Assembly: GCA_963681505.1 (NCBI GenBank)
Contig: OY811971.1
Span: 9,853,991 to 9,917,990, forward strand
Source: Eunapius fragilis
Lineage: Eukaryota > Porifera > Demospongiae > Spongillida > Spongillidae
Reading direction: 5' to 3'
DNA length: 64,000 nt
Positions 48,406 through 60,639 of the stretch are shown in pieces (position 1 is the stretch's first letter; every line of letters begins with the position of its first letter). Both the position numbers and the translations under genes were made by a program. The notes beneath the pieces were generated by a model. It worked only from the letters and a program-made list of their open reading frames with translations, was not told the DNA's origin and ran no database searches.

Positions 48406-50742
48406 GAAGAGGATATTATGACTGAGTTCACATTCACTTTTCTAGCAGTCACATTATTAAGCCAACAAGTGAAGATGGCCTCCCTCTCTGATCATACCAA
48501 TAACATCTCCACAACTACACTGACATACATACATGTATACGTAACCCCTTTTTTAATAAGCAATCATTGGGAGTGAGTTCAGAATTTACCACTGCCTGCA
48601 CGATATCCAGATTAGATGTATATATGAATGATGCCATACCCAAATACCCAAATATATACATATATAAAGGGCAGGCTCTATGGAAAGTGATAAAGTTTAA
48701 ATCCATCATTTCATTGCAAAAAGTTCAGTAGTCAGCTTTTAAGTGGATAATGTGATGTCTTTTGTATGACCCATCAATGGCAAGCTGAATAGATTATATT
48801 TTCCTAAGTACATGTAGATGGCAGATGAACAAGAAGTGCCCTTTGCTGTACATGGTGGATACCCCCACCAGATCCATCATATCCCCTCTCCATGTCAGGA
48901 TGTCACTGCTCCTTCAAACCCACTATTTGGTAGACACCCCACTCCACCAGTGGACCCTATACCACCTCTATCACGAGGACAGGTGGACATACATGTAGCA
49001 GTACAATTAATGGTGGGGGGCGGGGCATGACAGTGGGTGGAGGGAAACCTTTTATGGCTATGATGTGCTTATGTGTATTGTAAGCTTGCTATAGTTCATG
49101 GGAATGAAATTGTACAATAATGACAATTATTTAAACCTGATTGGAAGGATTATTTATGATACCTAGTCCAACTATCTCGTTTGGTTGCCCAATCGAATTG
49201 CACTATTTCATGAGTAGTTTGCACACATTGGCTTGTCTTCTAGCTTAAGTTTAGATTATTACATATGGAATATCCCCCCCCCCCCTCCCCCTCCCGTAAG
49301 ACCAGGGAGAGGGATGGGGGAGGTTGGATTACTTATTACATGTAAAAGATGCTAGCCAAATTATGATGCATCTCACCATAAAAAAAACACGTGATACAAG
49401 TAATAAAAACACCACGAGCATATATACATGCACGTGTAGGTTTGGAAGGCCACAATGGCATGGGTAGAATTGAAAATATGAAATGCACCTACATGTACAT
49501 TACAATAGTTCTATGCTGGTGCTGTACTTACTGCCTGTGAGTGCTAAATATGTGTATGTGTGTATTTCGCTTTTCCATTTCTGTCAAACTTGTTCCCATA
49601 TGCTTTACACCATCCAATCCCATAATGGTTAGGTGGGTGGACCTTCCTAAAAATATTCCTAGAGACTTCTGCTAGACCACTACTGTCCCATTTCATACCA
49701 GCTATTCTTAGGAGAGTTATTTCACATGTTTTACCATTATGGGAGCTCAGGATATACTTAATGTAGATGCATGCAGTATTTTTTGAGCATTTACCATCAG
49801 CATTTTGGGGGGGTTTGGCCATACCGAAATGCTGACAGCAAATGTTCAAAAACACTCCTGCATCACAGCTTATCGCAGAAAAAAAATGATGGCCTCCTTT
49901 TTAGCAGTTAGATATCCTGTTACACATGTTTTGAAGCTTGCACTTGTTAACCAGATAAGCAAGTATTGCATGAAGTGGGGACAACACATAACACAACATT
50001 CTGACCCTACAGGCTGTTGAGTGTTTGCTTCTGCTGAGCTTCACACACTCCGCTACCTGAAATAAGAGGAAGCCTAATATTAGAGTGTAGTGTGTGCTTG
50101 CGGAGTAGGGAAGATAAACTTTGCTCACTTGAAGTTTCTGCCATGATAAAGTGATATGGCAGTGGTTGATTATCCAGTTGGCTTTTCGCAGTGCCAAATT
50201 ATCTTTTTTCACTTTATGACTGTTGCTTACCGGAAAGTAAAATTCATGCTTGGAGATGATCCACATGTGACTAAACTACCCTGCATGTGAGTAGCCCAAT
50301 CTTCAGGAAGGTCAGGTTGCATGCCCATACTTGTCGGACCAATAATGATCACCTGATAAGTCAGTCCATTGATTGGATGAGTTGACCTTGTATCTTGACT
50401 TACATGACTGATTCTCCTTCTCCTGGGATCATATTGGCACTGAGATATTCTCGAGGCATAGGCATTTTAGAGGGGGTTTGTGCCATTACAAAGTTACATG
50501 TAACACATTAATTTTCAAAAAGTTATTTAAAAAATAGCACCAACGTGATTCTTACCCAATCAAAGGTCAGTCTAATCGAGTTATAATGGCCAGATTGGTT
50601 TTAAAAAGGTTAACGTTCCGCTCCCCAACTACTAGTAAAATCACCCCAGGGACAAGCTTGTGTTATATTTATACTCCCCGGGATAGGCTTTTAAATACCC
50701 CCTTAACAAACTTTTATTTCGACAATACTTCTTTTACTAACC
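48406..50742. other. No gene recognised
   Basis: AT-rich sequence with scattered ACATGTA words, a C run at 49267-49292 and several short frames without recognisable motifs. The promoter and first exon of the ankyrin gene may lie here but could not be identified. Confidence 0.5.
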
Positions 50743-50942
50743 NNNNNNNNNNNNNNNNNNNNNNNNNNNNNNNNNNNNNNNNNNNNNNNNNNNNNNNNNN
50801 NNNNNNNNNNNNNNNNNNNNNNNNNNNNNNNNNNNNNNNNNNNNNNNNNNNNNNNNNNNNNNNNNNNNNNNNNNNNNNNNNNNNNNNNNNNNNNNNNNNN
50901 NNNNNNNNNNNNNNNNNNNNNNNNNNNNNNNNNNNNNNNNNN
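50743..50942. other. Assembly gap (200 N)
   Basis: Exactly 200 N. The right flank is G-rich, low-complexity sequence, a likely reason for the gap. The length is probably a placeholder. Confidence 0.98.
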
Positions 50943-51261
50943 GATAGTGCGTGGGGAATGGAGCGGGGGGGGGGGGGGGGCGGCAATTGGTCCCAGAGGG
51001 CGGCATTTCGTATGAATGGGGGGGGCGGCCGCCCCCCCCGAGACTATGCTGGATCCGGGGCTGCCGTAGACAAGGGGGGGCTTGGGGGGGCTTGAGCCCC
51101 CCCAAAATAATCCTTGAGAGAAAATATTAAAATGTTAACCGTATCTCGTATAATTAGAATTAACTACTTACAGCTGTAATCATTGATAGCGGTCGATCGT
51201 GAGCAGGCCCGTTGAGAGCGGCACGGAGGCCCGGGGTATTTAAGTTAATGAGGCCCCTCAC

Positions 51262-51613
51262 CCATGCCAAGCATAGCCGCGGATCCAGGTTATAGGGGGG
51301 GTGGGGCACGGATGGTGGGTGTGGCTGGGGAGGGGGGTGCTTTTGGCTTCTGGCCCGATACGAAAAGCGGGGGGGGGGGGGGGGGGGGGGGTGCTGGGGG
51401 GGTATGATCGCATATCGGGGGGCCCAGGATATAGTACACTAGTAGAGTTAATGCGTACGGGTATCAATAGGTGGCGCAAGCATGCGGCTATTATTATAAA
51501 ATGCAGCCCAAAAAGTTATGAATTTATATTTGGAAGGGGGGGGGGGGGGGGAGACACGTGCACTGAGTTACCCCCCCCCCCCCCCCCCCCCCCTCCGGAT
51601 CCGCCGCTGAAGC
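51262..51613. mobile_element. MITE copy related to 15196-15693
   Basis: Carries CGCGGATCCAGG at the left and GGATCCGCCGCTGAA at the right, with G runs and CTTCTGGCCCGATACGAAAA, the reverse of the unit at 15610. Ends are frayed and no target duplication was seen. Confidence 0.55.
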
Positions 51614-51758
51614 ATCACATTTGATGATGATTTCTTCAACCCCCCAATTGTAGGAATAATATTTTCTGGACCCGGAGGCCCCTTTACACCCTGAGGCCCG
51701 GGGTAACTTACCCTGCTTACCCCCCCCTCTCTACGGCCCTGATCGTGAGTAGAGTATA

Positions 51759-52100
51759 GTGAAGTTAGTCCACAGCATGGACTCTATCTCTGCAGAAAGC
51801 ATCATCCGAACAATAGAAGACATTTTGCTGAGGTTATCCCTTTCACTTCAGAATTGTCGTGGCCAGTGCTACGATGGGGCTAGTTCAATGGCAGACTGTA
51901 TATCAACTACTATAGGCCTACTTCGAAAAGAGCATAGAGCTTTGTATACCCATTGCTATGGCCATGCTCTAAACTTAGCTGTTCAAGACGCAGTAAAGGC
52001 AAATGTAATCCTTCGTGATACACTAGACACTATCGAAGAAATGACAATGCTGATCAAAAAATCTCCGCGGCGGCAAGTGATTTTTGAAAAGGTCAACTAA
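51759..52100 (+). pseudogene. hAT/ZMYM-type transposase fragment
   Basis: About 110 codons contain LQNCRGQCYDGASSMAD and LYTHCYGHALNLAVQDA. This is the CRGQxYDGAxxM and HCxxHxLNLA signature of domesticated and transposon hAT transposases (ZMYM1-like group). Upstream and downstream domains, including the C-terminal dimerisation region, are absent. Confidence 0.8.
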
Positions 52101-52194
52101 CTAAAATATACAGCAATAGCATTCGTTGCTATACCATATAGAGCCGGGTCAATTTCTGCATTTAATGTTAAGTTTTCGCTAACAACAAATTAGG

Positions 52195-52345
52195 AAAAGG
52201 TTAAAGCGGCTGGGGCTTCGCCCCAGACCCCATTGGGGGAGCTTACAGCGCTCCCCCAAACCCCCTTTCTGGGGCAGCAGGGGGCACGCCCCCTACTTCA
52301 CCCACCCCCAGTCATTATTGCCCCCCCAAACTTTGAAAGTTGTCT
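52195..52345. repeat. Hairpin-rich dispersed repeat
   Basis: Contains GCTGGGGCTTCGCCCCAG and GGGGGAGC...GCTCCCCC hairpins. The pattern recurs in many animal and plant genomes as fragments of non-autonomous elements. Non-coding. Confidence 0.5.
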
Positions 52346-52856
52346 ACGGCCATGCTCTGCCTAGGCCCTAGCTAGGGTTAAGGTACAGCTAATAGTCTAT
52401 ATATGCCCCTTCGATTGTACCGCTCCGCCTATTGTGTACATTAAAGGAATCATTTTGTTTTGAAGATTAAAAACGTAACCACGCACCTCATACATACATA
52501 CACGCCCCGTACTTGCGGAGAGAACACAAGCCAACAATATAAATCACGCTTCCGCTACATGCATATGCATACGCATCAAACTCCCTTGCCCAACGCTTAC
52601 TCCTCTTATTATCTCTGCTTCTCTACTGCTCATATTTGTAAACGAGAACTATCATCCGCACGTGACGTCGACGCTTGAACGTGACCCTTTACCATTGTGG
52701 GCGTATAAACAAATGAACGTGGGCGACGTTTATTTGTTTACTAGCGTGTCCCCCAGGCCTGCCAACTCTCCCGCATCTCGCGGGAGTCTCACGCATTTAC
52801 AACCACTCTCCCGCACTCCCGCTAGCCATGTCCGTTCTCACGCATAATGCGTGAGT

Positions 52857-52991
52857 CCAGTTTAAATTCGAACATGGGTACTGATGACATCGCTGCATAC
52901 CTCCGGATAACCACTAGTATTCTATGATTGCTAGCTATTATTTGGAGGTATGCGGCGATGTCATCAGTATCCATGTACGATTTTAAACTGG
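52857..52991. mobile_element. 135-bp palindromic MITE
   Basis: CCAGTTTAAATTCG at 52857 mirrors TTTTAAACTGG ending 52991. The arms pair TACTGATGACATCGCTGCAT with ATGCGGCGATGTCATCAGTA. Confidence 0.75.
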
Positions 52992-53129
52992 AATAGCCCA
53001 TTACGATACCTTGATGATCCCGGCGCCGCCCTAGTGGTCTTATAACCTTCGCTCAATAATACTTGTAACTATGATAGTTAATTCTGTTATTCACTAATAT
53101 TATTATCTTACATTTCTATCGTAGACTAT

Positions 53130-53802
53130 AGTCCTGGACAGCATCGAGGAAGTAAAAATAATGTGCCATTTTTTTTAGTTTAAAGGTGCCTTTGGGGTCC
53201 GATAAGAACGTTCCGTATATTGGTTTCACTAGCCCAACTCGTTTTAACAAAAAATTCAGTGAGTTGTACTATAAACACTATTTCACAGTTAGCAGCTAAT
53301 TATATTCATTGAAAACACTTGACCTTTTACATAACAAGGAACAAAGGAAAGGGCTTATCGATGAGATTGCTGAGCAACACTCACAGCTGTTAAGTAAACT
53401 ATGGTTACTTCAGCAGTTGTTTTGCTTACGCAAGGTAAGTGGGTGATGAATATGGCTCCAGTAATGAGGCAAAAACGTTTAAAATCTTGTCTTGAAAATC
53501 TTATGAGCAGTTTTTAAGCACAAAACGAGATTTTCGGTATTTTTAGATATCATTATATGTAGATTCAAAATATGATTTATAAATTTGGACGCGGACTGAA
53601 ATATTGTCAAACTGAATAAAAAATCTTTTAGTACCCCAATAAACTTGAATTTTTTGACTTCATATTACGCTATATATGTTTCGTTTTCTCACCATACATA
53701 GCTGACATATTTTACCGAATTGTGATGATTGATTTGCTATGAATATAATTAAAATACATGCTATATAAACGTATACTTCCTCCGGCGATGCTGTCCAGGA
53801 CT
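53130..53802. mobile_element. About 670-bp TIR element
   Basis: AGTCCTGGACAGCATCG at 53130 mirrors CGATGCTGTCCAGGACT ending 53802, followed inward by GAGGAAGTA on both sides. No coding gene was found and no clear target duplication. Confidence 0.65.
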
Positions 53803-54330
53803 TTAATGTATTCACGTGCTGCATACGCCGCGAAAATGGCAGATGGGAATGATCCTGTTGCCGATCTAGATCGAAATGGTTCTTCCGACGATATGGACGA
53901 GCCACGTTGTTCTGCCGATACCCCACTTCTTATACGTCCGTAATGCCATTGCGGAAATTTGCTAACAGTAAATACGGCTAATTTTTGATGCTCCCGCATT
54001 TTGGCCCCTAAATTACCCATTCTCCCGCAAATTCATGCCCACGCTCACGCAAGCTATCAAAACATAGTTGGCAGGTCTGGAGTCCCCGTGGAAAATCACG
54101 GGCTGATGATTCGTCTCGCTGTTATTTGTCTCTCTATTCATTTGCCAGGTGAACAGTTGGTCTACCTTCTAGCTCCTCTTTTATTACTGTTTTACCAAAT
54201 GTTCACAGTTGCATATAACGTGGCAGCTAAAAGTAGTCTCGTACGCAGACCGTCTATGACGTAAGCGATTATCGCTGTAAACAGTATAATCACTACGTTC
54301 AGACGTAGTGATTATACTGTTTACAGCGAT

Positions 54331-57300
54331 TTAAATAAATGGCGCCTTAGTTACGAGTCTCAGTTACGAGTCTCAGTGAATATCTCTGATTCTCCTTTCA
54401 AGCTGTGAATCTCTTTTCAAAAACCACACTCATGCCTCAGTGTTGTCGGTGCAACGGCAATGGGCGCTGTAAAGGATGTGAGTGCGCGAAAAAGAATATG
54501 CCCTGTTCCAGCTGTACACCTGGCCGCCATGGTAAGTGCGTAAACCTTTTAACTCCTCAAGTCAAAACAAATCCACTCAGCACCGCTTCAGTTGTCAATG
54601 CCAATCATCAGTTTACCACATCTCAAACAAGTGTTGTCACTACACCTGAAGATAATAACGGTGAATACGTTTTAAATACCAGTGATCTTCACGACAAAAA
54701 TCAAGAACATCCAACCACAATTCTACCACCTCTGCCCCCATTTATCCCCATGGCCATCCCTTCCTTCACCTGGGGTTCACACAGCACTCAATCACTAACA
54801 GATCAAATGTCCAGAGCATACACAGAAGTGGTTTTCTGGAAGAAAAACGTCTTCACTGTACCTTTGGGAGCGTCAGGAAAATCTTTTGCCAGTGAACTAG
54901 CTCGTCTTTTTCAAGCCTACTCCGATGGCTCAGGTCTCGAGTCCATTGCACTGAAGGCAATAACAGTGGCTTCAAGACTACTGTTGCAGAAACCATTTCG
55001 CACCTCAAAAGCTAAGGACCATACATCCTGCCTCGAAAGACGCCTCACCAGTTGGAAAGAAGGTAATATAGATATCCTACTCCTCGAAGGTCGTACTATC
55101 CAACAACGCCTTCCAGCTTCATATGGCTACACTCACGCTAATGAGGATATCACTCACCCCTTCACCAAACTAATGTTTGAAGGGAACTGTAAGGCGGCCA
55201 TGCGACTCCTTACCGATGATTGCAGAGGCGGTTTTCTCCCCCTCACAACGCAAATCCCATCTGAGAACTCACAGCCCACCACAGTTTTAGATGTTCTTAT
55301 CAGCAAGCATCCTCCAAGCCAACCTGCAAACCCAGATACAATTATCAATGTCAATCCCTCAAATGGTATTCATTCAGTTATTTTTGATGGCATTGATGCC
55401 TCCGCTATCAAAAGTGCTGTACTACAAACTGAAGGCTCAGCTGGACCCTCCGGAATTGATGCCAAAGGCTGGAGGCGACTATGTACCTCTTTCCACTCGT
55501 CATCAATAGAGCTTTGCAAGTCCCTAGCAGCCCTTGCCAGAAAGCTGTGTACCTCCCTTGTTGATCCCTGTGGTCTTGCTCCTTTCCTGGCTTGTCGCCT
55601 CATTGCGCTTGATAAAAACCCAGGAGTTCGTCCAATTGGAATATGTGAAGTAACCAGACGCATAATATCAAAAGTTGTGCTTTCCATTCTGAGAGTTGAT
55701 ATCCAGGAAGCAGCTGGCTCAACACAACTATGTGCAGGTCAAATATCAGGAACAGAAGCAGCAATACATGCCATCCGTGACTCCTTCCACTCAGCACAAT
55801 GTGAAGCAGTATTGCTAATTGATGCCAACAATGCCTTCAACTCTCTGAACCGTGAAGCAGCTCTCCGCAACATTCAAAATTTGTGTCCTCCTTTTGCCAC
55901 AATTCTAATTAACACTTATCGTGCAGCCACTGAATTGTTTGTCCAAGATACCATCATCTTTTCAAGGAAAGGTACAACACAGGGGGACCCGCTTGCAATG
56001 CCTATGTATGCCCTGGGCATCCTGCCACTCATACAGCGGTCCACTGGAGATATCCTCCAAGCATGGTATGCTGATGATGCCTCAGCCACTGGAACCATAC
56101 ACAATCTAAGAGAATGGTGGGAAAAAATCACTACCATTGGTCCCTCCTATGGCTACTATGCCAATGCCACAAAAACATGGTTAGTAGTTAAAGATACACA
56201 CCTTGCCTCCGCTACCTCAGCCTTTCTAGGCACAAATGTGAACATAACAAGTGAGGGCAGACCGCACCTCGGAGCACCTCTTGGAACAGAAACATATGTA
56301 GCACAATCTATTGAAAAGAAGGTTGCAAAGTGGTGCCTACAACTTCAGACCTTATGTTCAATTGCAATCACTCAACCACATGCGATTTTTGCAGCCTTTA
56401 CGCACAGTGTGGTCCACCAATGGACTTACCTTGCCAGGACTGTTCCAAACATAAGCAAATTTTTTACACCCATGGAAGACATAATAAAGTCAAACCTTAT
56501 CCCATCCCTTACTGGCAGAGCTCCTCCTGGCGACCTCGAGCGACTCCTTTTGTCCTTGCCTCCAAGACTAGGTGGTCTTGGCTTCACCATCCCTATCAAT
56601 CTGTCAGCCATTGAGTTTGATGCTTCAATGACAGTCACAAAGCCATTGTACAACCTCATCCTACACAAGAAAACACACTATCCACTCAGTGTAATTGAGG
56701 CACAAATCCAGGCCAAAAAACAAATCCATCAATCGAAGCAACAGCAAACTCAAGACACAGCAGCAAGCCTATTACCACAGTTGTCTGAGTCTTCAGAGAT
56801 CAATGGTTCTCACTCAAGAGAAGGGTGCTTCCAGCTGGCTTACTACTCTTCCTATCTCTGAACACGGCTTTGCTTTGCACAAAGGTGCCTTTCGCGATGC
56901 CCTTGCTCTTAGATATGGATGGGACCCTCCTAACACACCTTCACATTGCATCTGTGGAAAATCATTCAGTGTAGAATATGCACTCTCATGTCCTTTTGGA
57001 GGTTTTCCTACCCTACGCCACAATGAGATTCGGAACCTCACTGCAAATCTACTGTCTGAAGTGTGTCACAATGTAACTACCGAACCAACCCTACAACCAG
57101 TTACTAGGGAAACCTTCAAACTCGCCTCTGCCATCACTGACATTGGAGCAAGATCAGACATTGCAGCTGATGGTTTCTGGGGTGGCCACTTTGAAAAAAC
57201 GTTTTTTGACGTCAGAGTCCTAAACCCACTTGCTCCATCTAACACCACACCCACACCCAGTGCTTGCTACCGCAGACATGAAAAAGAAAAACAAAGAGCA

Positions 57301-57687
57301 TATGAGCAACGCATCAGGGAAATAGAGCATGCCTCTTTCACCCCCATTGTACTCTCCACTACTGGTGGAATGGGTCCAATTGCAACCACTTTCTATAAAT
57401 GCCTGGCAGACCGGCTAGCTTCCAAATGGAACTCATCATACAGCCAAACCATTGGATGGTTGCGATGCCGTCTGTCCTTTTCTCTCCTCCGCTCATCCAT
57501 CCTATGCATCAGAGGAGCTCGTTCTTCAAAGGGGCGTGTACCCTGCAGTGTCCCTCTCCCTGTAGACCTAGTGCACAGTGAATCTAGGTTCACTCTGGAC
57601 TAGAATAGAAAGCAACTAGTTGATCTATATCAATTATTTAACTCATATCTAACACTGTGTACATGTACATGTAAAAAATAATCCTAA
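54331..57687 (+). mobile_element. RLE-type non-LTR-like retroelement
   Basis: A 3357-bp insertion bounded by a perfect 14-bp duplication CTGTTTACAGCGAT (54317-54330 and 57688-57701). It lies in one arm of the MITE, where the original palindrome predicts a single copy. It has a short 5' UTR (about 100 bp), one long coding region, an 84-bp 3' end with no clear poly-A tail, and no LTRs. These features fit target-primed insertion. Confidence 0.88.
54432..57603 (+). CDS. Retroelement polyprotein: CXC-type fingers, RT, zinc knuckle, RLE endonuclease
   Basis: The first in-frame ATG is 54432. Residues 1-35 are a Cys-rich CXC-like module (MPQCCRCNGNGRCKGCECAK, then CSSCTPGRHGKC). The reverse transcriptase spans about residues 330-640: GPSGIDAKGWRRLC, RLIALDKNPGVRPIGI, LLIDANNAFNSLNR, TTQGDPLAMPMYAL and the catalytic YADDAS at residue 546. 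A zinc-knuckle-like CICG...SCPFGG...LRH follows, then a restriction-like nuclease (ARSDIAADGFW, TFFDVRVLNP, RRHEKEKQRAYEQR), ending at 57603. The RT and nuclease parts are in different frames, so there is one frameshift between about 56700 and 56800. Otherwise the gene is open, which implies recent arrival. The clade (R2/R4-like or a separate marine-invertebrate group) cannot be fixed by eye. Confidence 0.85.
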
Positions 57688-57746
57688 CTGTTTACAGCGA
57701 TAATCGCTTACGTCATAGACGGTCTGGGTACGAGACTAGCTAAAAG

Positions 57747-58057
57747 GGACCTAGCGCATATTTTTTCAAGTTTTTAAATGATGTCATATTCAAAGAGACA
57801 TTTATGTCCTCTACAACTTCTTTCTTACGCACTGGGCAAGTTTTCAAATGATGTCATACTCTAAGAGACATTTATGCACGTCCCCTACAACTTCTTTCTT
57901 ACGCACTGGGAATTAGTCTGTCCATCATGGAGTTACAGTGGCCTGAATTATTAATTACGTGTACATTTTAATAGCAAGCGTCAACTTTAATGCTCTTTCT
58001 CAATTTTTAATAATTGCGCTACCCCTTATTATCATAAAAACATCAGCCTTTCTTTTT
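57747..58057. repeat. Imperfect tandem pair (about 75 bp)
   Basis: TTAAATGATGTCATATTCAA through CTTTCTTACGCACTGGG occurs twice (about 57772-57840 and 57845-57912). The remaining sequence up to the CACTG element shows no gene. Confidence 0.75.
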
Positions 58058-60310
58058 CACTGGTGTTTGTGGCCCAACGTTTTGTGGACACTAGATCCGT
58101 TTTCCGAAAAATTGAAATGATTATGTCATGCCCTTACAACGACCTTGACAACCGAAGACCTTTGGAACGTGAGATCAGATCACTCAAAAACACCGATGGA
58201 CTAATCGCCATTTTAGCACGGTACAAGGAAAGGAACACCTTTTTTCTATATGTGTCGCAAACCACGAGGCGTAGCCAACTTGTTACAGCAAGCTACGGAC
58301 CCTGAAAGCGGGTTAGTCTTTGCGTACCTCTTCGACGGAGAAGCGATTCTCCACGCCTGCGACAATAGGAAATCTGAAATAAAGGTTGGTTCGTAAAGGG
58401 AACTAAAGGTACTAATAGATATTTGCAATGGTTTGTAGCCACAGTTTTTTTCTGACAGCGAACAAATGTACTAAAAGTTAGCAAGAAATACCGGGAGTAT
58501 CGTTAATATGTTTGGTTACTAGTACATGTAGGTCCTAATGTGGGATTGGCGGCGCGCTATGTAGGGCAATGAACAGCTGTTGTTCTTTCATAGTTCAGAG
58601 CAACTGTTGGATCTTACTTATGTCTTACTACCATCTCATCTTGGCCACCAGTACCAGCCTCATCTCAGCCACCAGTACCAGTCTCATCTCAGCCACCAGT
58701 ACCAGCCTCATCTCAGCCACCTGTACCAGCCTCATCTCAGCCACCTGTACCTGTCTCACCTTGGCCACCAGTACCAGCCTCATCTCAGTCACCCTGTACC
58801 CATGGGCCCCCTCCCCCCTTCGGGACTGAATGACGCCCCCCCCCCACCCCCCCCCTTTGTAATAAAAGTTTACATACATGTGCACCCTCCACTGGCTGAA
58901 TTGGCTGAAAGCGGACAGCACCCCCCCCCCCCTCCCCCCCCCCCCGCCTCGCTGGTTGAATCAGCCGAAAGCAGACAGGCAGCACCCCCCACCCCGCTGG
59001 TTGAATCAGCTGAAAGCGGGCAGCAACACCCCCCTCCCCCCTTTCACTGGTTGAATCAGCCGAAAGCAGACAGACAGCACCACCACCCCCCTCCCTCACT
59101 GGTTGAATCAGCCAAAAGCAGACAGACAGACCCCTACCCCGCTGTTTGAATCAGCCAAAAGTGGACAGCACCCCCCCCCCCCTCCCCCATTGGTTGAATT
59201 GGCCAAAAGCAGACAGACAGCACCCACCCCGCTGGTTGAATCAGTCGAAAGCAGACAGCAACACCCCCCTCCCCCCGTACGCTGGTTGAATCCACTGAAA
59301 GCGGACAACATATTTGTGGCTGTCAAATGGCGCCCCCTTGCCCTATTCTGCCGCTCCCCCCCCAACCACCCCCTTCCAGAAAAGCTGGGGGTGCCCATGG
59401 TACCAGTCTCATCTCAGACATCTGTACCAACCTCATCTCAGCCACCTGTACCAGTCTCATCTCAGTCACCTGTACCAGTCTTATCTCAGCCACTACCAAC
59501 TTCATCTCAGCCAGTACCAGCCTCATTTCAGCCGCCTGTCATCTCAGCCACCAATACCAGCCTCATCTCAGCCACTTGTCATCTCAGCCACCAGTACCAG
59601 CCTCATCTCAGCCACCAATACCAGCCTCATCTCAGCCATCAGTACCAGTCTCATCTCAGCCACCTGTACCCTCATCTCAGTTATTAATACCACCCTCATA
59701 ACTTGCATTGATAACAGAATTTGAGTGCATGGGTGGATGTTGTTAATAGAATACCAAGTGTTAATCTGCTGCACATTGATTTGAACGCTTTGGTTTATTA
59801 TCAGGTGCCACAAGCAAGCGATCACACCCCCTGCATCGCTCCTGACCTTTGTTAATGTAGTGATGCTCCATTCAAACCGCACCGATTATTCCAAAAATAC
59901 ACACGCCGCGTAGGTTGGTAAAACAAAACTGTGGCTTGTTCTAATTGTTATCAATATGCTTCTTGATCTGTCATGTTATGGTCATAACTCGCTGACCTAC
60001 ATTCTATTGTCGCTGTCTTTGCTACACACGATCAAAGTACCCCCTCTCAGTTACCGCCTCCATCACATAGGCGTATAAAAACGATGCGCAACGATTCGAG
60101 TAATATTGTAGGCTGTGCGCGTTGGAGATTTTCCTTAGTGCGATGATAGGGAGTACGAAAGATCAAATCATCTCAAAGCTATGACTTGAAAAAAGCACGA
60201 AATGTGGGTCACAAAAAGTACGATTTATAATGAGCTCTAAAAGTAAATTATTCAAAAGGTATACCGTATTAGCCAATTATCTGAATTGTGTCCAGCCGCA
60301 AACAGCAGTG
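58058..60310. mobile_element. CACTG-ended element (Chapaev/N-RAG-like), copy 2
   Basis: Same termini as 26339-28791, flanked by TTTT (58054-58057 and 60311-60314). Sequence is near identical outside the minisatellites, which differ in unit number. The conserved short ORF (58248-58384) and the decayed zinc motif on the minus strand (59700-59905) are both present. Confidence 0.75.
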
Positions 60311-60639
60311 TTTTCCATTGCACGGGTGTTTCGGAGTGGACATTTACGGATATTTAGATGTCCAATTGCCCATTTACGTAAAAATGATTTTGCTAGCTCA
60401 TTAACGCACTAACATATTCAAAGCCGGTTTCTGCTATGACCCAGTATCACTACGCCTCTCCATTGATAACTCCATGCATATTAATTGTCTAAGCACAAAC
60501 CCAAATCAACTGCTCACATATTTATCGCATTTCAACATACGGCGCAACATTTCAAGTAATCACGTGCTCCTTAATTCGTTACGAGTGCATCTTTTGGTGG
60601 ACTATTTGTGAGGCTCTCGAACTTCTAGGTGAGTTGTGA

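Larger units (their letters stand above)
52754..54079. mobile_element. 1.3-kb hAT-like element with nested palindromes
   Basis: The ends CAGGCCTGCCAACT (52754) and AGTTGGCAGGTCTG (ending 54079) are flanked by 8-bp GTGTCCCC (52746-52753) and GAGTCCCC (54080-54087), one mismatch. An 8-bp duplication and CAG ends suit hAT. CTCCCGC and CTCACGCA repeats are subterminal on both sides. Two smaller inverted-repeat elements sit inside. A short plus frame, MADGNDPVADLDRNGSSDD (about 53838-53943), may be a remnant of its gene. Confidence 0.7.
54234..57738. mobile_element. 134-bp hAT-like MITE split by a retroelement
   Basis: TAGTCTCGTACGCAGACC at 54234 mirrors the end GGTCTGGGTACGAGACTA at 57738. GCTAAAAG is duplicated exactly (54226-54233 and 57739-57746). 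Without the insert it is one long hairpin; its apex ACTACGTTCAGACGTAGT lies at about 54291-54308. The 8-bp duplication points to hAT. Confidence 0.88.

Noticed and set aside
48818-49030. Plus frame MADEQEVPFAVHGGYPHQIH
   Set aside because: Short, no splice context or motif; insufficient evidence.
49544-49855. Minus frame with IAGMKWDSSGLAEVSRNIF
   Set aside because: Looks somewhat coding, but no motif, splice border or paralogue could be tied to it; could be the missing 5' part of the ankyrin gene or chance.
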